From: Paractinoplanes deccanensis
GTDB taxonomy: Bacteria > Actinomycetota > Actinomycetes > Mycobacteriales > Micromonosporaceae
Assembly: GCF_016862115.1 (NCBI RefSeq)
Contig: NZ_BOMI01000102.1
Location: 1 to 44,352, forward strand
Direction of reading: 5' to 3'
Length of the DNA: 44,352 nucleotides
In this document: positions 32,270 through 41,000 of the stretch, piece by piece
How positions within the stretch are numbered: position 1 is the stretch's first letter
How the letters are laid out: each line of letters begins with the position of its first letter
The notes under the pieces: generated by a model
Database searches by the model: none
The model's input: only the letters and a program-made list of their open reading frames with translations
Told to the model about the DNA's origin: nothing
Made by a program: the position numbers and the translations under genes

Positions 32270-33301
32270 ATGAGACGTCGTGGTGTCACGGTAATCCTCG
32301 GCGCCCTGATCACCGCCCTGCTGGCAGTCGGTGTCATGGCCGCACCCCTGCCCTATGTCGTGCTGAAGCCCGGTCCGACGGTGAACACGCTCGGTTCGGA
32401 CAACGGCGCCGAGGTGATCCAGGTGACGGATGCCTCCAAGACCTCGACGTCGGCCGGGCAGCTCCGGCTGACCACGGTGAACGTGCAGTCGCAGGTGGAG
32501 CTGGTCTGGGCGATCAGCAGCTGGTTCAACAAGTCCGACGCGGTGGTGCCGCGCGAGCTGATCTATCCGCCCGACAAGTCGGAGAAGCAGGTCGAGCAGC
32601 AGAACGCCGAGGAGTGGACGGAGTCGCAGGCCAGCGCCGTCACCGTCGCGCTCAAGAAGCTCGGCTACCCGGTGCTGACCACGGTCAAGAAGGTGACCGA
32701 CGGCGGCGCCGCGTCCGGCATCCTCCAGGCCGGCGACGTGATCACCGCCGTGGACGGTACGAAGATCACCGAGCCGGGCAGGCTGACCGAGCTGGTCCGC
32801 GCCAAGCCGGCGGGCACCACCTTCACCATCTCCTACACGCGAGCGGGCAAGGCGGCGACCGCGAAGGTCACCACCAAGGCCTCCGGTGACGACAAGACGC
32901 CGCGGCTCGGCATCGAGATCGGCACCAAGCAGGACGCCCCGTTCAAGGTCAAGATCGATCTCAACAAGATCGGCGGCCCGAGCGCCGGCCTCATGTTCAC
33001 CCTGGGCATCCTCGACAAGCTCCAGCCGGAGGACCTGACCGGCGGCAAGATCATCGCTGGTACGGGCACCATCAACGACGCCGGCGAGGTCGGCCCGATC
33101 GGCGGCATCCCGCAGAAGCTGGTCGGCGCCGAGAAGGCCGGAGCGCAGATCTTCCTGGTGCCCAAGGACAACTGCGCCGAGGCCCTGAAGAACGCGGTGG
33201 ACGGGCTGCCCATGGCCGAGGTCGCGACCGTGGACGACGCGCTGACCGCCATCAAGACCTTCACCAGCGGCGGCACACCGAAGCCGTGCTCGGCCGCGTG
33301 A
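32270..33301 (+). CDS. membrane-anchored PDZ-domain Lon-like protease (YlbL type)
   Basis: 343 aa. One N-terminal transmembrane helix (about 5-27: VTVILGALITALLAVGVMAA) anchors an extracytoplasmic PDZ domain (about 120-200: GGAASGILQAGDVITAVDG). A Lon-type serine protease domain follows with the Ser/Lys dyad: Ser238 in GGPSAGLMF and Lys283 in GIPQKLVGAEKAG. It is expected to degrade or process envelope proteins. It is followed 55 bp later by the UPF0182 gene on the same strand, the same pair as Rv3194c-Rv3193c. Confidence 0.92.
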   Translation: MRRRGVTVILGALITALLAVGVMAAPLPYVVLKPGPTVNTLGSDNGAEVIQVTDASKTSTSAGQLRLTTVNVQSQVELVWAISSWFNKSDAVVPRELIYPPDKSEKQVEQQNAEEWTESQASAVTVALKKLGYPVLTTVKKVTDGGAASGILQAGDVITAVDGTKITEPGRLTELVRAKPAGTTFTISYTRAGKAATAKVTTKASGDDKTPRLGIEIGTKQDAPFKVKIDLNKIGGPSAGLMFTLGILDKLQPEDLTGGKIIAGTGTINDAGEVGPIGGIPQKLVGAEKAGAQIFLVPKDNCAEALKNAVDGLPMAEVATVDDALTAIKTFTSGGTPKPCSAA

Positions 33302-33356
33302 CAGATGTCGTACTGTGAGACACCGGCCCGACTGATTTGTGGAGCCTCCGTTGGTT

Positions 33357-36300
33357 ATGCGAAATAGCCCTCTTCCGAGGATGAGCCGGCGCGGTCGCGT
33401 CACCGTCGGCGTCCTGGTCGGGGTCTTCCTTCTTTTCACGCTGCTCGGGTGGGGCATCGACGCGTACACCGATTACCTCTGGTTCAACGAGGTCGACTTC
33501 GTCAACGTCTTCTCCGGTGTCCTGCTCACCCGGCTCCTGCTGTTCCTCGCCATCGGCATCGCCGTGGCCGTCATCATCGCCGCCAACCTCTACCTGGCAT
33601 ACCGGTTGCGCCCCCTGCTGCGGCCGCACTCCGCCGAGCAGGCGACCCTCGAGCGCTACCGCATGATCATCGCGCCGCGCCTGGGCACGTGGATCACCGT
33701 GATCACCGTCATCATCGGCTTCTTCGCCGGCCTCTCCGCGCAGGGCCGGTGGAAGGACTGGATGCTGTTCCGCAACGGTGGCAGCTTCGGCGTCAAGGAC
33801 CCGCAGTTCAAGGTGGACATCGGGTTCTACATCTTCGAGTACCCGCTCTGGCGCTACCTGCTCGGCGTGGCGTTCACCGCCGTCGTCCTCTCGGTCCTGG
33901 GCGCGCTGGCGGTCCACTACATCTTCGGAGGCGTACGCCTTCAGGGCGTCGGCGACCGCATGACCACCGCGGCCCGGGCCCACCTGACCACGCTGGTCGC
34001 GATCTTCGTGCTGCTCAAGGCGGTGGCGTACGTGCTCGACCGGCGCGCGCTGCTGCTCGAGCAGCACGTGTCGCCGGGTCTCTACGGCGCCGGCTACACC
34101 GACGTCAACGCGCTGCTGCCGGCCAAGGAGATCCTCGCGTACATCTCCATCGTCGTGGCGATCGCGATCATCGTGTTCTCCAACGCGGGCATGCGCAATC
34201 TGGTATGGCCCGGTGTCTCCCTCGCCCTGCTGGCCATCTCCGCGGTCGCGATCGGCGGCATCTACCCGCTCGCGGTGCAGAACTTCTCGGTCAAGCCCAG
34301 CCTCGCCGAGAAGGAAGCGCCCTACATCAAGCGCTCGATCGAGGCCACGAGAGCGGCGTTCGGCATCGACAGCACCGAGACGGCGCCGTACCGGGCCAAC
34401 AACGTGGTCCCGCAGGCCGGGCTGACCAGCGACACGAGCGCCCAGAACGCCCGGCTCGTCGACCCGCAGCTGGTCTCGCAGGCCTTCACCCAGTCGCAGC
34501 AGTCCCGCGGCTTCTACGACTTCGGCAAGAAGCTCGACGTCGACCGCTACACGCTCGACGGCAAGACCGCCGACTACGTGGTCGGCGCCCGCGAGATCAA
34601 CGACGACAAGCTGACCGCCCAGCAGCGCAACTGGCTCAACCGGCACACCGTCTACACCCACGGCTACGGCCTGGTGGCGGCCCCGGCCAACCAGGTCGTC
34701 TGCGGTGGTCTGCCCTACTTCGTCTCCGGCTTCCTCGGCGACGACCGCCCGCCGGGCTGCTCCTCGGCCACCGACGAGATCAAGGTCGACCAGCCGCGCA
34801 TCTACTTCGGCGAGCAGTCCACCGAATACGCGATCGTCGGCCAGGAGGACGCCAACAAGAAGGTCGAGTTCGACCGTCCGCAGGAGGAGAACAACAACGC
34901 CGAGGAGCTTTACACGTACGACGGCAAGGGCGGCGTGCCGATCGGCTCCTTCTTCCGCAGGCTCGTCTTCGCGGTCAAGAACACCGAGAGCAACTTCCTG
35001 CTCTCCGACGCGGTCAACTCCAAGTCGCGGCTCATGTACATCCGCGACCCGCGCTCGCGCGTCGAAAAGGTCGCGCCGTTCCTGACCATCGACGGCGACC
35101 CGTACCCCGCGGTGGTCGACGGCCGGATCACCTGGATCCTCGACGGCTACACGACGGCCAACACCTACCCGTACAGCCAGAAGATCAACCTGGCGAACGA
35201 GACGCGCGACGAGCTCACCGGCCAGGGACAGTTCGCCCTGGCCCGCGACGACGTCAACTACATGCGCAACTCGGTCAAGGCGACCGTCGACGCCTACGAC
35301 GGCACGGTCAAGCTGTACGAGTTCGACGAGAATGACCCGGTCCTCAAGGCGTGGAACAAGGCGTTCGGCGGTGACCTGATCATCCCGAAGGCCGACACGC
35401 CGGAATCGCTCGAAGCGCACTTCCGCTACCCGCAGGACCTGTTCAAGGTGCAGCGCAACCTGCTCACCAAGTTCCACGTGACCGACCCGCAGGCGTACTT
35501 CTCCGGCCAGGACTTCTGGCAGGTGCCGAACGCGCCGGACTCGCCGTCGAGCAACATCAAGCAGCCGCCGTTCTACCTGAACGTGCAACTGCCTGAGCAG
35601 GAACAGACCAGATTCCAGCTGACCGCCGGCGTCACACCGGCCAACCGCGAAAACCTGGCCGCGCTGATCTCCGGCTCGTACGTCGACAACAAGCCCGTGC
35701 TCGAAGTGCTCGAACTACCCGACCAGACGGTCATCCCCGGACCGGTCCAGGTCCATCAAAAGATGACCAACAACGCGGCGGTACGGCAGCAGCTCAACCT
35801 GCTGTCCAACAATGCCCAGAGTCAGGTCCTGTACGGCAACCTGATCTCCCTGCCGGTCGAGGGCGGCGTCCTGTACGTCGAACCGGTCTACGTGAAGACC
35901 GGCAACCAGGACAACGCGGCGCCGCTGCTGCAAAAGGTCCTCATGTCGTACGGCGACGGCGGCACCTACGTGGTCCTCGCCGACAACCTGAAGCAGGGCC
36001 TCGAACAGCTGGTCGACCAGGGCAAGAACGCCAGCGCCGGAACGGGCAACAACAACACCGGCAACAACAACACCGGCGACGGCAACACCACGAACCCGCC
36101 ACCGGCCTCCCTGACCGGCGAGCTCGCCCAGGCCGCCGCGGCCCTCGACACGGCCATCGCCAACGTCAAGACCGCCCAGCAGTCCGGCGACTTCGCCAAG
36201 TACGGCGAAGCCCTCCAGCAGCTCGACACGGCAATGACCAACTTCCAGAACGCCCAGAAGGCCGCCACCGGCGCCACACCGAACCCGTCAACCGCGCCCT

Positions 36301-36362
36301 CGACGGCCCCCTCGGCCACACCCTCAGGCTCGGCAGCACCCTCGCCGACCCCCAGCGGCTGA
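33357..36362 (+). CDS. UPF0182-family large membrane protein
   Basis: 1,001 aa, close to the mycobacterial Rv3193c (~990). About seven transmembrane helices lie in the first ~330 residues (VTVGVLVGVFLLFTLLGWG, LLLFLAIGIAVAVIIAANL, and others). The YTDYLWFNEVDFVNVF segment after helix 1 and a large extracytoplasmic part with the family's YVVGAREI, LVAAPANQV and PFLTIDGDPYPAV blocks follow. The C-terminus is Asn-rich (GNNNTGNNNTG), then Ala-rich helical, then Pro/Ser/Thr-rich. ATG 33357 is used; TTG 33351 is a real alternative because GGAG lies 6 nt before it. The function is unknown. It ends at a clear terminator. Confidence 0.92.
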   Translation: MRNSPLPRMSRRGRVTVGVLVGVFLLFTLLGWGIDAYTDYLWFNEVDFVNVFSGVLLTRLLLFLAIGIAVAVIIAANLYLAYRLRPLLRPHSAEQATLERYRMIIAPRLGTWITVITVIIGFFAGLSAQGRWKDWMLFRNGGSFGVKDPQFKVDIGFYIFEYPLWRYLLGVAFTAVVLSVLGALAVHYIFGGVRLQGVGDRMTTAARAHLTTLVAIFVLLKAVAYVLDRRALLLEQHVSPGLYGAGYTDVNALLPAKEILAYISIVVAIAIIVFSNAGMRNLVWPGVSLALLAISAVAIGGIYPLAVQNFSVKPSLAEKEAPYIKRSIEATRAAFGIDSTETAPYRANNVVPQAGLTSDTSAQNARLVDPQLVSQAFTQSQQSRGFYDFGKKLDVDRYTLDGKTADYVVGAREINDDKLTAQQRNWLNRHTVYTHGYGLVAAPANQVVCGGLPYFVSGFLGDDRPPGCSSATDEIKVDQPRIYFGEQSTEYAIVGQEDANKKVEFDRPQEENNNAEELYTYDGKGGVPIGSFFRRLVFAVKNTESNFLLSDAVNSKSRLMYIRDPRSRVEKVAPFLTIDGDPYPAVVDGRITWILDGYTTANTYPYSQKINLANETRDELTGQGQFALARDDVNYMRNSVKATVDAYDGTVKLYEFDENDPVLKAWNKAFGGDLIIPKADTPESLEAHFRYPQDLFKVQRNLLTKFHVTDPQAYFSGQDFWQVPNAPDSPSSNIKQPPFYLNVQLPEQEQTRFQLTAGVTPANRENLAALISGSYVDNKPVLEVLELPDQTVIPGPVQVHQKMTNNAAVRQQLNLLSNNAQSQVLYGNLISLPVEGGVLYVEPVYVKTGNQDNAAPLLQKVLMSYGDGGTYVVLADNLKQGLEQLVDQGKNASAGTGNNNTGNNNTGDGNTTNPPPASLTGELAQAAAALDTAIANVKTAQQSGDFAKYGEALQQLDTAMTNFQNAQKAATGATPNPSTAPSTAPSATPSGSAAPSPTPSG

Positions 36363-36372
36363 CACACGAAAC

Positions 36373-36410
36373 GCCGGTGGCCCCCCGTGAGGAGGGCCAC
36401 CGGCACCCGT
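36373..36410 (+). terminator. intrinsic terminator after UPF0182 gene
   Basis: gccggtggccc (36373-36383) pairs with gggccaccggc (36394-36404). A short T-run (TTTT) starts a few bases later. Confidence 0.88.
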
Positions 36411-36452
36411 TTTGCAGGCGAAGGCACGGTTGCGCTAGTGTTAACAGGCCGA

Positions 36453-36526
36453 CGCGGGGTGGAGCAGCTCGGTAGCTCGCTGGGCTCATAACCCAGAGGT
36501 CGCAGGTTCAAATCCTGTCCCCGCTA
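36453..36526 (+). tRNA. initiator tRNA-fMet (CAT), copy 1
   Basis: 74 nt, cloverleaf intact, anticodon CAT in ctgggctcataacccag. The three G:C pairs of the anticodon stem and the unpaired 1-72 position (C1 against T) identify the initiator, not the elongator, tRNA. CCA is not encoded (the sequence continues cgag). A TAGTGT hexamer at 36436 may be its -10. It is identical to copy 2 at 37524 and followed by its own terminator. Confidence 0.97.
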
Positions 36527-36539
36527 CGAGAAAAGTAGG

Positions 36540-36576
36540 AAAGCCCTGTCCGCGGAGTGCGCGGACGGGGCTTTTT
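36540..36576 (+). terminator. terminator of tRNA-fMet copy 1
   Basis: aaagccctgtccgcg pairs with cgcggacggggcttt (one G:T), followed by a T-run ending at 36576. Confidence 0.9.
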
Positions 36577-36588
36577 CGTCATACCTAC

Positions 36589-36607
36589 CTGGGGGGCGAC
36601 CCCCCAG
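36589..36607. repeat. REP-like G6/C6 hairpin
   Basis: ctgggggg-cga-ccccccag, a perfect 8-bp stem, followed by acccccac. This style of short hairpin is dispersed between genes in many high-GC actinomycetes. No T-run follows, so I do not call it a terminator. Confidence 0.6.
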
Positions 36608-36991
36608 ACCCCCACGTTACGGTCGGTTGCGGCTCGGTGGGGGGTCGGCTTTGCTTCGCCTTCGGCTTCGCTGGCCTTGGGTTGTCATCGGTTGTTGGTG
36701 GGCTTCTGGGTGGCCTTGCGCTTGCTCTGGGTCTTCCTCGCGAGGATCTCCCTTTGGGTTTGTCCGGCCTGGTGTTGGCTTCGTTTCCTTTGATGTCTGC
36801 CGGGTGGCTTCTGGGTTCGGTGTTCTGGCCTTGTTGGACTTGCCGTGCCTTTGCTGTTCGGCCGTTTCGCTGTCTGGCCCTTCGGCTGTTTGGCCTGGCT
36901 GGCAGTTGGGTCTTCTCATCCCCGCGCCTTTCTGCCCTCCCGTCCTCGCGCCTTTGCCTTCCCGTCTCCTGCTTCCCTGCCTTTGCGTTCT
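36608..36991. other. A-depleted non-coding spacer
   Basis: 384 bp in which A is rare on the plus strand, dominated by G/T then C/T runs (e.g. ggctttgcttcgccttcgg). The frames are open on both strands only because stop codons need A or its complement. No ribosome site, domain or stable start is visible. It leads into the octamer array. Confidence 0.6.
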
Positions 36992-37359
36992 CGCGCCTTC
37001 CGGTCCTCGCGTCCGCGCGCCTTCCGGTCCTCGCGTCCACGCGCCTTCCCGCCTTCCCGCTTTCGCGTGCTCGGGCCTCCGCGTCTTCGCGTCCGCGCGC
37101 CTTCCGGTCCTCGCGTCCTCGCGCCTTCCCGCTTTCGCGTGCTCGGGCCTCCGCGTCTTCGCGTCCTCGCGCCTTCCGGTCCTCGCGTCCTCGCGCCTTC
37201 CCGCCTTCCCGCCTTCCCGCTTTCGCGTGCTCGGGCCTTCCCGTCTTCGCGTGCTCGCGCCTTCCCGTCCTCGCGTGCTCGCGCCTTCCCGTCCTCGCGT
37301 TTTCGCGCCTTCGCGTTCTCGCGTCTTCGCGCCTTCCCGTCCTCCCGCCTTCCCGTCCT
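36992..37359. repeat. octamer satellite: 46 phased 8-bp repeats
   Basis: 46 consecutive octamers in unbroken 8-bp phase, e.g. cgcgcctt, ccggtcct, cgcgtcct, cccgcttt, cgcgtgct, cgggcctc. The consensus is C-[GC]-[GC]-G-[CT]-[CGT]-[CT]-[CT]. Higher-order order exists: cgcgcctt-ccggtcct-cgcgtcc recurs five times and cgcgtgct-cgggcctc-cgcgtctt twice. Less regular octamers flank it to about 36923 and 37385. The period is not a multiple of 3, which argues against coding. Only one A occurs on the plus strand. Confidence 0.9.
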
Positions 37360-37523
37360 GCCTCCCCGTGCTCCCGCCTCTCTGGCCTTTCGCCTTCCCG
37401 GCGTTCTGGTCCTTCGGGTGGGGCGTTGTGCCTGGTCTCGTGGGTTTCCGCTGTCTTGCCTCTGGGCCGGGGCGGGGGTGGGTGGGCGCGGGGTTAGGGG
37501 GCGGGGTAGGGTTAATGGGCCGA
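37360..37523. other. decayed repeat flank and tRNA promoter
   Basis: The octamer pattern decays (gcctcccc, gtgctccc, gcctctct) and passes into ggggcgggggtgggtgggcg. A TAGGGT hexamer at 37507-37512 precedes tRNA copy 2 and matches the position of TAGTGT before copy 1. No gene is seen. Confidence 0.5.
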
Positions 37524-37597
37524 CGCGGGGTGGAGCAGCTCGGTAGCTCGCTGGGCTCATAACCCAGAGGTCGCAGGTTCAAATCCTGTCCCCGCTA
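37524..37597 (+). tRNA. initiator tRNA-fMet (CAT), copy 2
   Basis: Identical over 74 nt to the copy at 36453, with the same gccga just upstream and a similar but diverged terminator. The duplication therefore included the flanks and is old enough for them to drift while the tRNA stayed the same. CCA is not encoded. Confidence 0.97.
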
Positions 37598-37606
37598 CAA
37601 AGTGAG

Positions 37607-37642
37607 AAAGCCCTGTCCGCGAGTTTGCGGGCAGGGCTTTTT
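37607..37642 (+). terminator. terminator of tRNA-fMet copy 2
   Basis: aaagccctgtccgc pairs with gcgggcagggcttt, followed by TT; homologous to the terminator of copy 1. Confidence 0.88.
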
Positions 37643-38018
37643 GCATGGCTGCGCGGGGGCGACGGGCGCCGCCGCCAGGGTCCGACTTGGCGGAGGGGCG
37701 GCTGCGGCCGGATCGGCCGGATGCGGCTGTTGACCCCGGTGCGGTGGCGGCGCCGGCGGTGGCGCCGGGGGTGGCGGCCGGCAAGGTCATTGGCGGCGTG
37801 CTTCTGATCAAGTTGCGCGTTTTGTTCTCCCATGTCGGGCTGCTTGGTCGGCGGGGCGGGTGCTTCACGGGCGTCGATGTGAGGGTGGGGAAACTCGCCG
37901 GTAACTTTTCGACGTTTGTCTATTGCATTGTGGATCTCCTGGCCGTTAGCGTCTCGGCTCAACATCGGGGCGTGGCTGTGTGCGACGGTTTCCGCACGGC
38001 CGGTACGGGGGTGGGGTC
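37643..38018. other. intergenic region upstream of the toxin gene
   Basis: 376 bp without a supportable gene. The left half is GC-rich (ggtggcggcgccggcggtgg). An AT-richer patch at about 37905-37945 (ggtaacttttcgacgtttg, tattgcattgtgg) is the likeliest promoter for the toxin, but no clear -35/-10 pair can be fixed. Confidence 0.4.
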
Positions 38019-41000
38019 GTGGCTGTTGGCGTGCGCTCGAAACTGTTTCGCAGACGTGGGGGGCGGGCTGTCTGGGGCACGACGGTGGGGGCCGTTGTCG
38101 CCCTGGGGATGTCGCTCCTCTCCGTACCGCCGGCTCATGCCGCTGTGGACTGGAACCTCGGCAACACGGGGGCGTCGCAGATCAGCGACCTCAACGCGGA
38201 GGCGTCGGGGATCGTCCGCAACGACGGGCTGGGCAAGTGCCTCGATGATCTGAACGGCAACACGGCCAACGGCGCCGCGGTCGTCTCGTCGGCCTGTAGC
38301 GGGGCGGCGGCGCAGAACTGGAGCTACAACCGGTTCACCAGTCTCTGGGACGGCGGGACGATCCGGCCGGTCGCCAACGCCACCAAGTGCCTGAGCATCA
38401 CCAGCACGAACGGCGGCGCGGCCCAGTCGATCGCGATCGGCGGCACGGTGCAGATGCTGCTGACCGAGTCGGGGCAGGTGTGGGCCAAGACCGGCGTCGG
38501 GCTGGGCGGCTGGATCAAGGAGCACGACTACAACGCTCACGAGATCGCGGTCGGCTCCGACGGCACGCAGATGATCTCCAAGGGCGGGATCTACGCGCGG
38601 AGCAGCATCGGCGCGAACGACTGGGTCTACGAGGGTGGCTCCTCGGTCGACGACATCGCCACCAACGGCGGCGTCCAGATGTATCTGGGCAGCGACGGCA
38701 CCGTGTACGCCCGCAAGGGCATCGGCGACTCGACGGGCTGGACGGCGGAGAGCGCCCCGGGCGCCAAGGCGATCGCCGTCGGCTCCGACGGCACGCAGAT
38801 GATGATCGGCAGCGACGGCGCCGTGTACGCGCGGTCGAGCATCGGCAACTCCGCCGGCTGGGTGAAGGAGCTGGCGCCGGGCGCGCAGGCGATCGCCACG
38901 AACGGTGGCGTGCAGATGCTGGTCGGCAGCGACGGCTACGTGTACGCCAAGACCGGCATCGGGATGGGCGGCTGGGTCAAGGAAAGCACGATCACCGCCA
39001 CCGACCCGGACTTCGACACCGCGATCGCTGCCGGTTCGGACGGCACGCAGGTGATGCGTGGCTCGGACGGCTTCGTGTACGCCAAGAAGGGCGTCGGTGC
39101 GGGCGGCTGGACCAAGGAGGTGTCGGCGCCCTCGTCGCCGGGCTTCGGTGACTCGCTGGCCGCCGGCGCGGGTGGCCTGCACGCCGTCGTGCTGAGCAAC
39201 GGCTTGATCGCCGCGCGGACCGGCATCGGCACCGCCTTCACCACCGAGACCGACCTGACGACCGAGAAGGACAGCGGCCGCCCGGTCCAGATGTACGACT
39301 GCCAGGAGGGCTGGGACAACCAGGAGTGGCTGTTCCGGTACAACAAGACCGGTAGCATCGAGCTCGCCAACCCGGCGTCGAACCGCTGCGTGGACACCCC
39401 CAACTCGTCCACCGCCAACAATGTGGCGCTGTGGATCTACGCGTGCAACGGCAGCGACGCGCAGCGGTTCATCCCGCCGACCCGGCCCACCGCGCCGACC
39501 GGGCCGATCACCAACAGCCTGATGAACAAGTGCGCCGTCCCGGCGTCCACGACGGCCGCGCCGGCCGCCGGCACCGGGGTCGTGCTCTACGGCTGCGGCG
39601 TCGGCTACTCGACCGGGCCGGTGATCCCGTGGCGGCTCAACACCGACGGCTCCCTGGGCGCGGGCGGGATGTGCCTCGGCCTGAACGGCGGAGAGACCGC
39701 CACCGCGAACGGCACGCTGACCGCGGTGGCGAAGTGCGCCGGCACGCTGGACCAGCAGTGGGCGGTGGCCTGGGACACGAGCGGGCGGCCGCGGCTGCTG
39801 AACCCGAACTCCGGCCGCTGCCTCGACGTACCCAACTCGACGACGACGAACGGCACCCAACTCCAGATCTACACCTGCAACAACACCAACGCCCAGGTCT
39901 GGAACATCCCGCACGCCGGGCGCACGTTCGCCGGCCCGGCCACCGCCACGACGTCGGTGATCCCGCCGGGCACCGGGTGGGAGCGGCGCGCCGCGCTTCA
40001 GGACGCGGAGCTCGTCCGGACGAACCGCGCGCGCATCGCGCTGGTGCTGCACGCCGGCGGCAGCAAGGTCCGGGAGGCGGCCGCCACGACGCTGGCCGGC
40101 CCGGACGAGCCGCTGAACATGTCGTGGTCGAGCTGGACCGACCAGAGCTGGCTGGCCGAGTGGTATCACGGCGAGAGCGGCCCGCTCGGCGAGGACGTCG
40201 CGGCGGCGCAGGTCGCCGACCAGGCGAGGGCCCAGCGTGAGCTCGGGCGCTCGAAGTTCCTGAGCGGCTACCCGATGTCCGGCTACGGCTCGCTTCCCGA
40301 CTACGACACGGACGTCACCGACTTCATGTCGGAGAGCTCGACCTATTGGACCGCGACCAACGCCATCCACGCCGACCTGCCGATGCCGAAGGCGGAGCCG
40401 GCCGCGCAGGCCAAGGTGCGCGAGATCGCCGAGCGCCGCGCGGCCGCCGACCCGGCCAACGCGTCGGACTGGAGCTGGTACTCGCGCAAGGCGATCGAGG
40501 GCTCGGCCGACGACGTGCGGCGCTTCATCCAGTACGACGGATGGCCGACGGTCGCGCCGGAGCCGGGCACCCCGGAGTTCCGGGTCGAGGTCGAAGCGGT
40601 CAAGACCCGGTGGGCGCAGGGCGACCCGTCCAACCCGCTGGACCCGGAAGAGGTCCTCTACGACGTGGTGGAGACGGCCTGGGCCGAGTGGCAGGCCGAG
40701 GTCAACACGCAGGCGCAGCAGCGCGCGAACATCCTCGCCGCCGAGCTTCAGGGGCTGGAGGCGCTCAAGGCCAGCGCCGAGACGATGCACGACGGCCTCG
40801 GCTACGCCTGGACGGCGCGCGGCATCCTGTGGGCCCAGGACCAGAAGACGAAGTATCCGTCCGACTGGTCCGACGTGGACATGACGGCCGCGCCGAAGAA
40901 CCTCAACCTGATCAAGGCGAAGGTCGCCGCGCTGGCGGAGGCCGCGAAGAACGAGGCGGCGGTCGCGAAGGAGGCCGCGGACAAGGCGGTCGCCGCGCGC

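Noticed and set aside
36992..37359. CRISPR array
   Set aside because: Octamers are directly adjacent with no spacers; no cas genes are present. No CRISPR was seen elsewhere in the window.
36557..37582. Several open frames of 150-320 codons on both strands between the two tRNAs
   Set aside because: They arise from the 8-bp satellite and A-poor spacer, which contain almost no stop codons. The 8-bp period shifts frame with every unit and several frames read through the tRNA genes.
36453..37597. Integrative element flanked by tRNA-derived attachment sites
   Set aside because: Both tRNA copies are complete with their own terminators, and no integrase, excisionase or cargo gene lies between them. 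Simple tandem duplication fits better.
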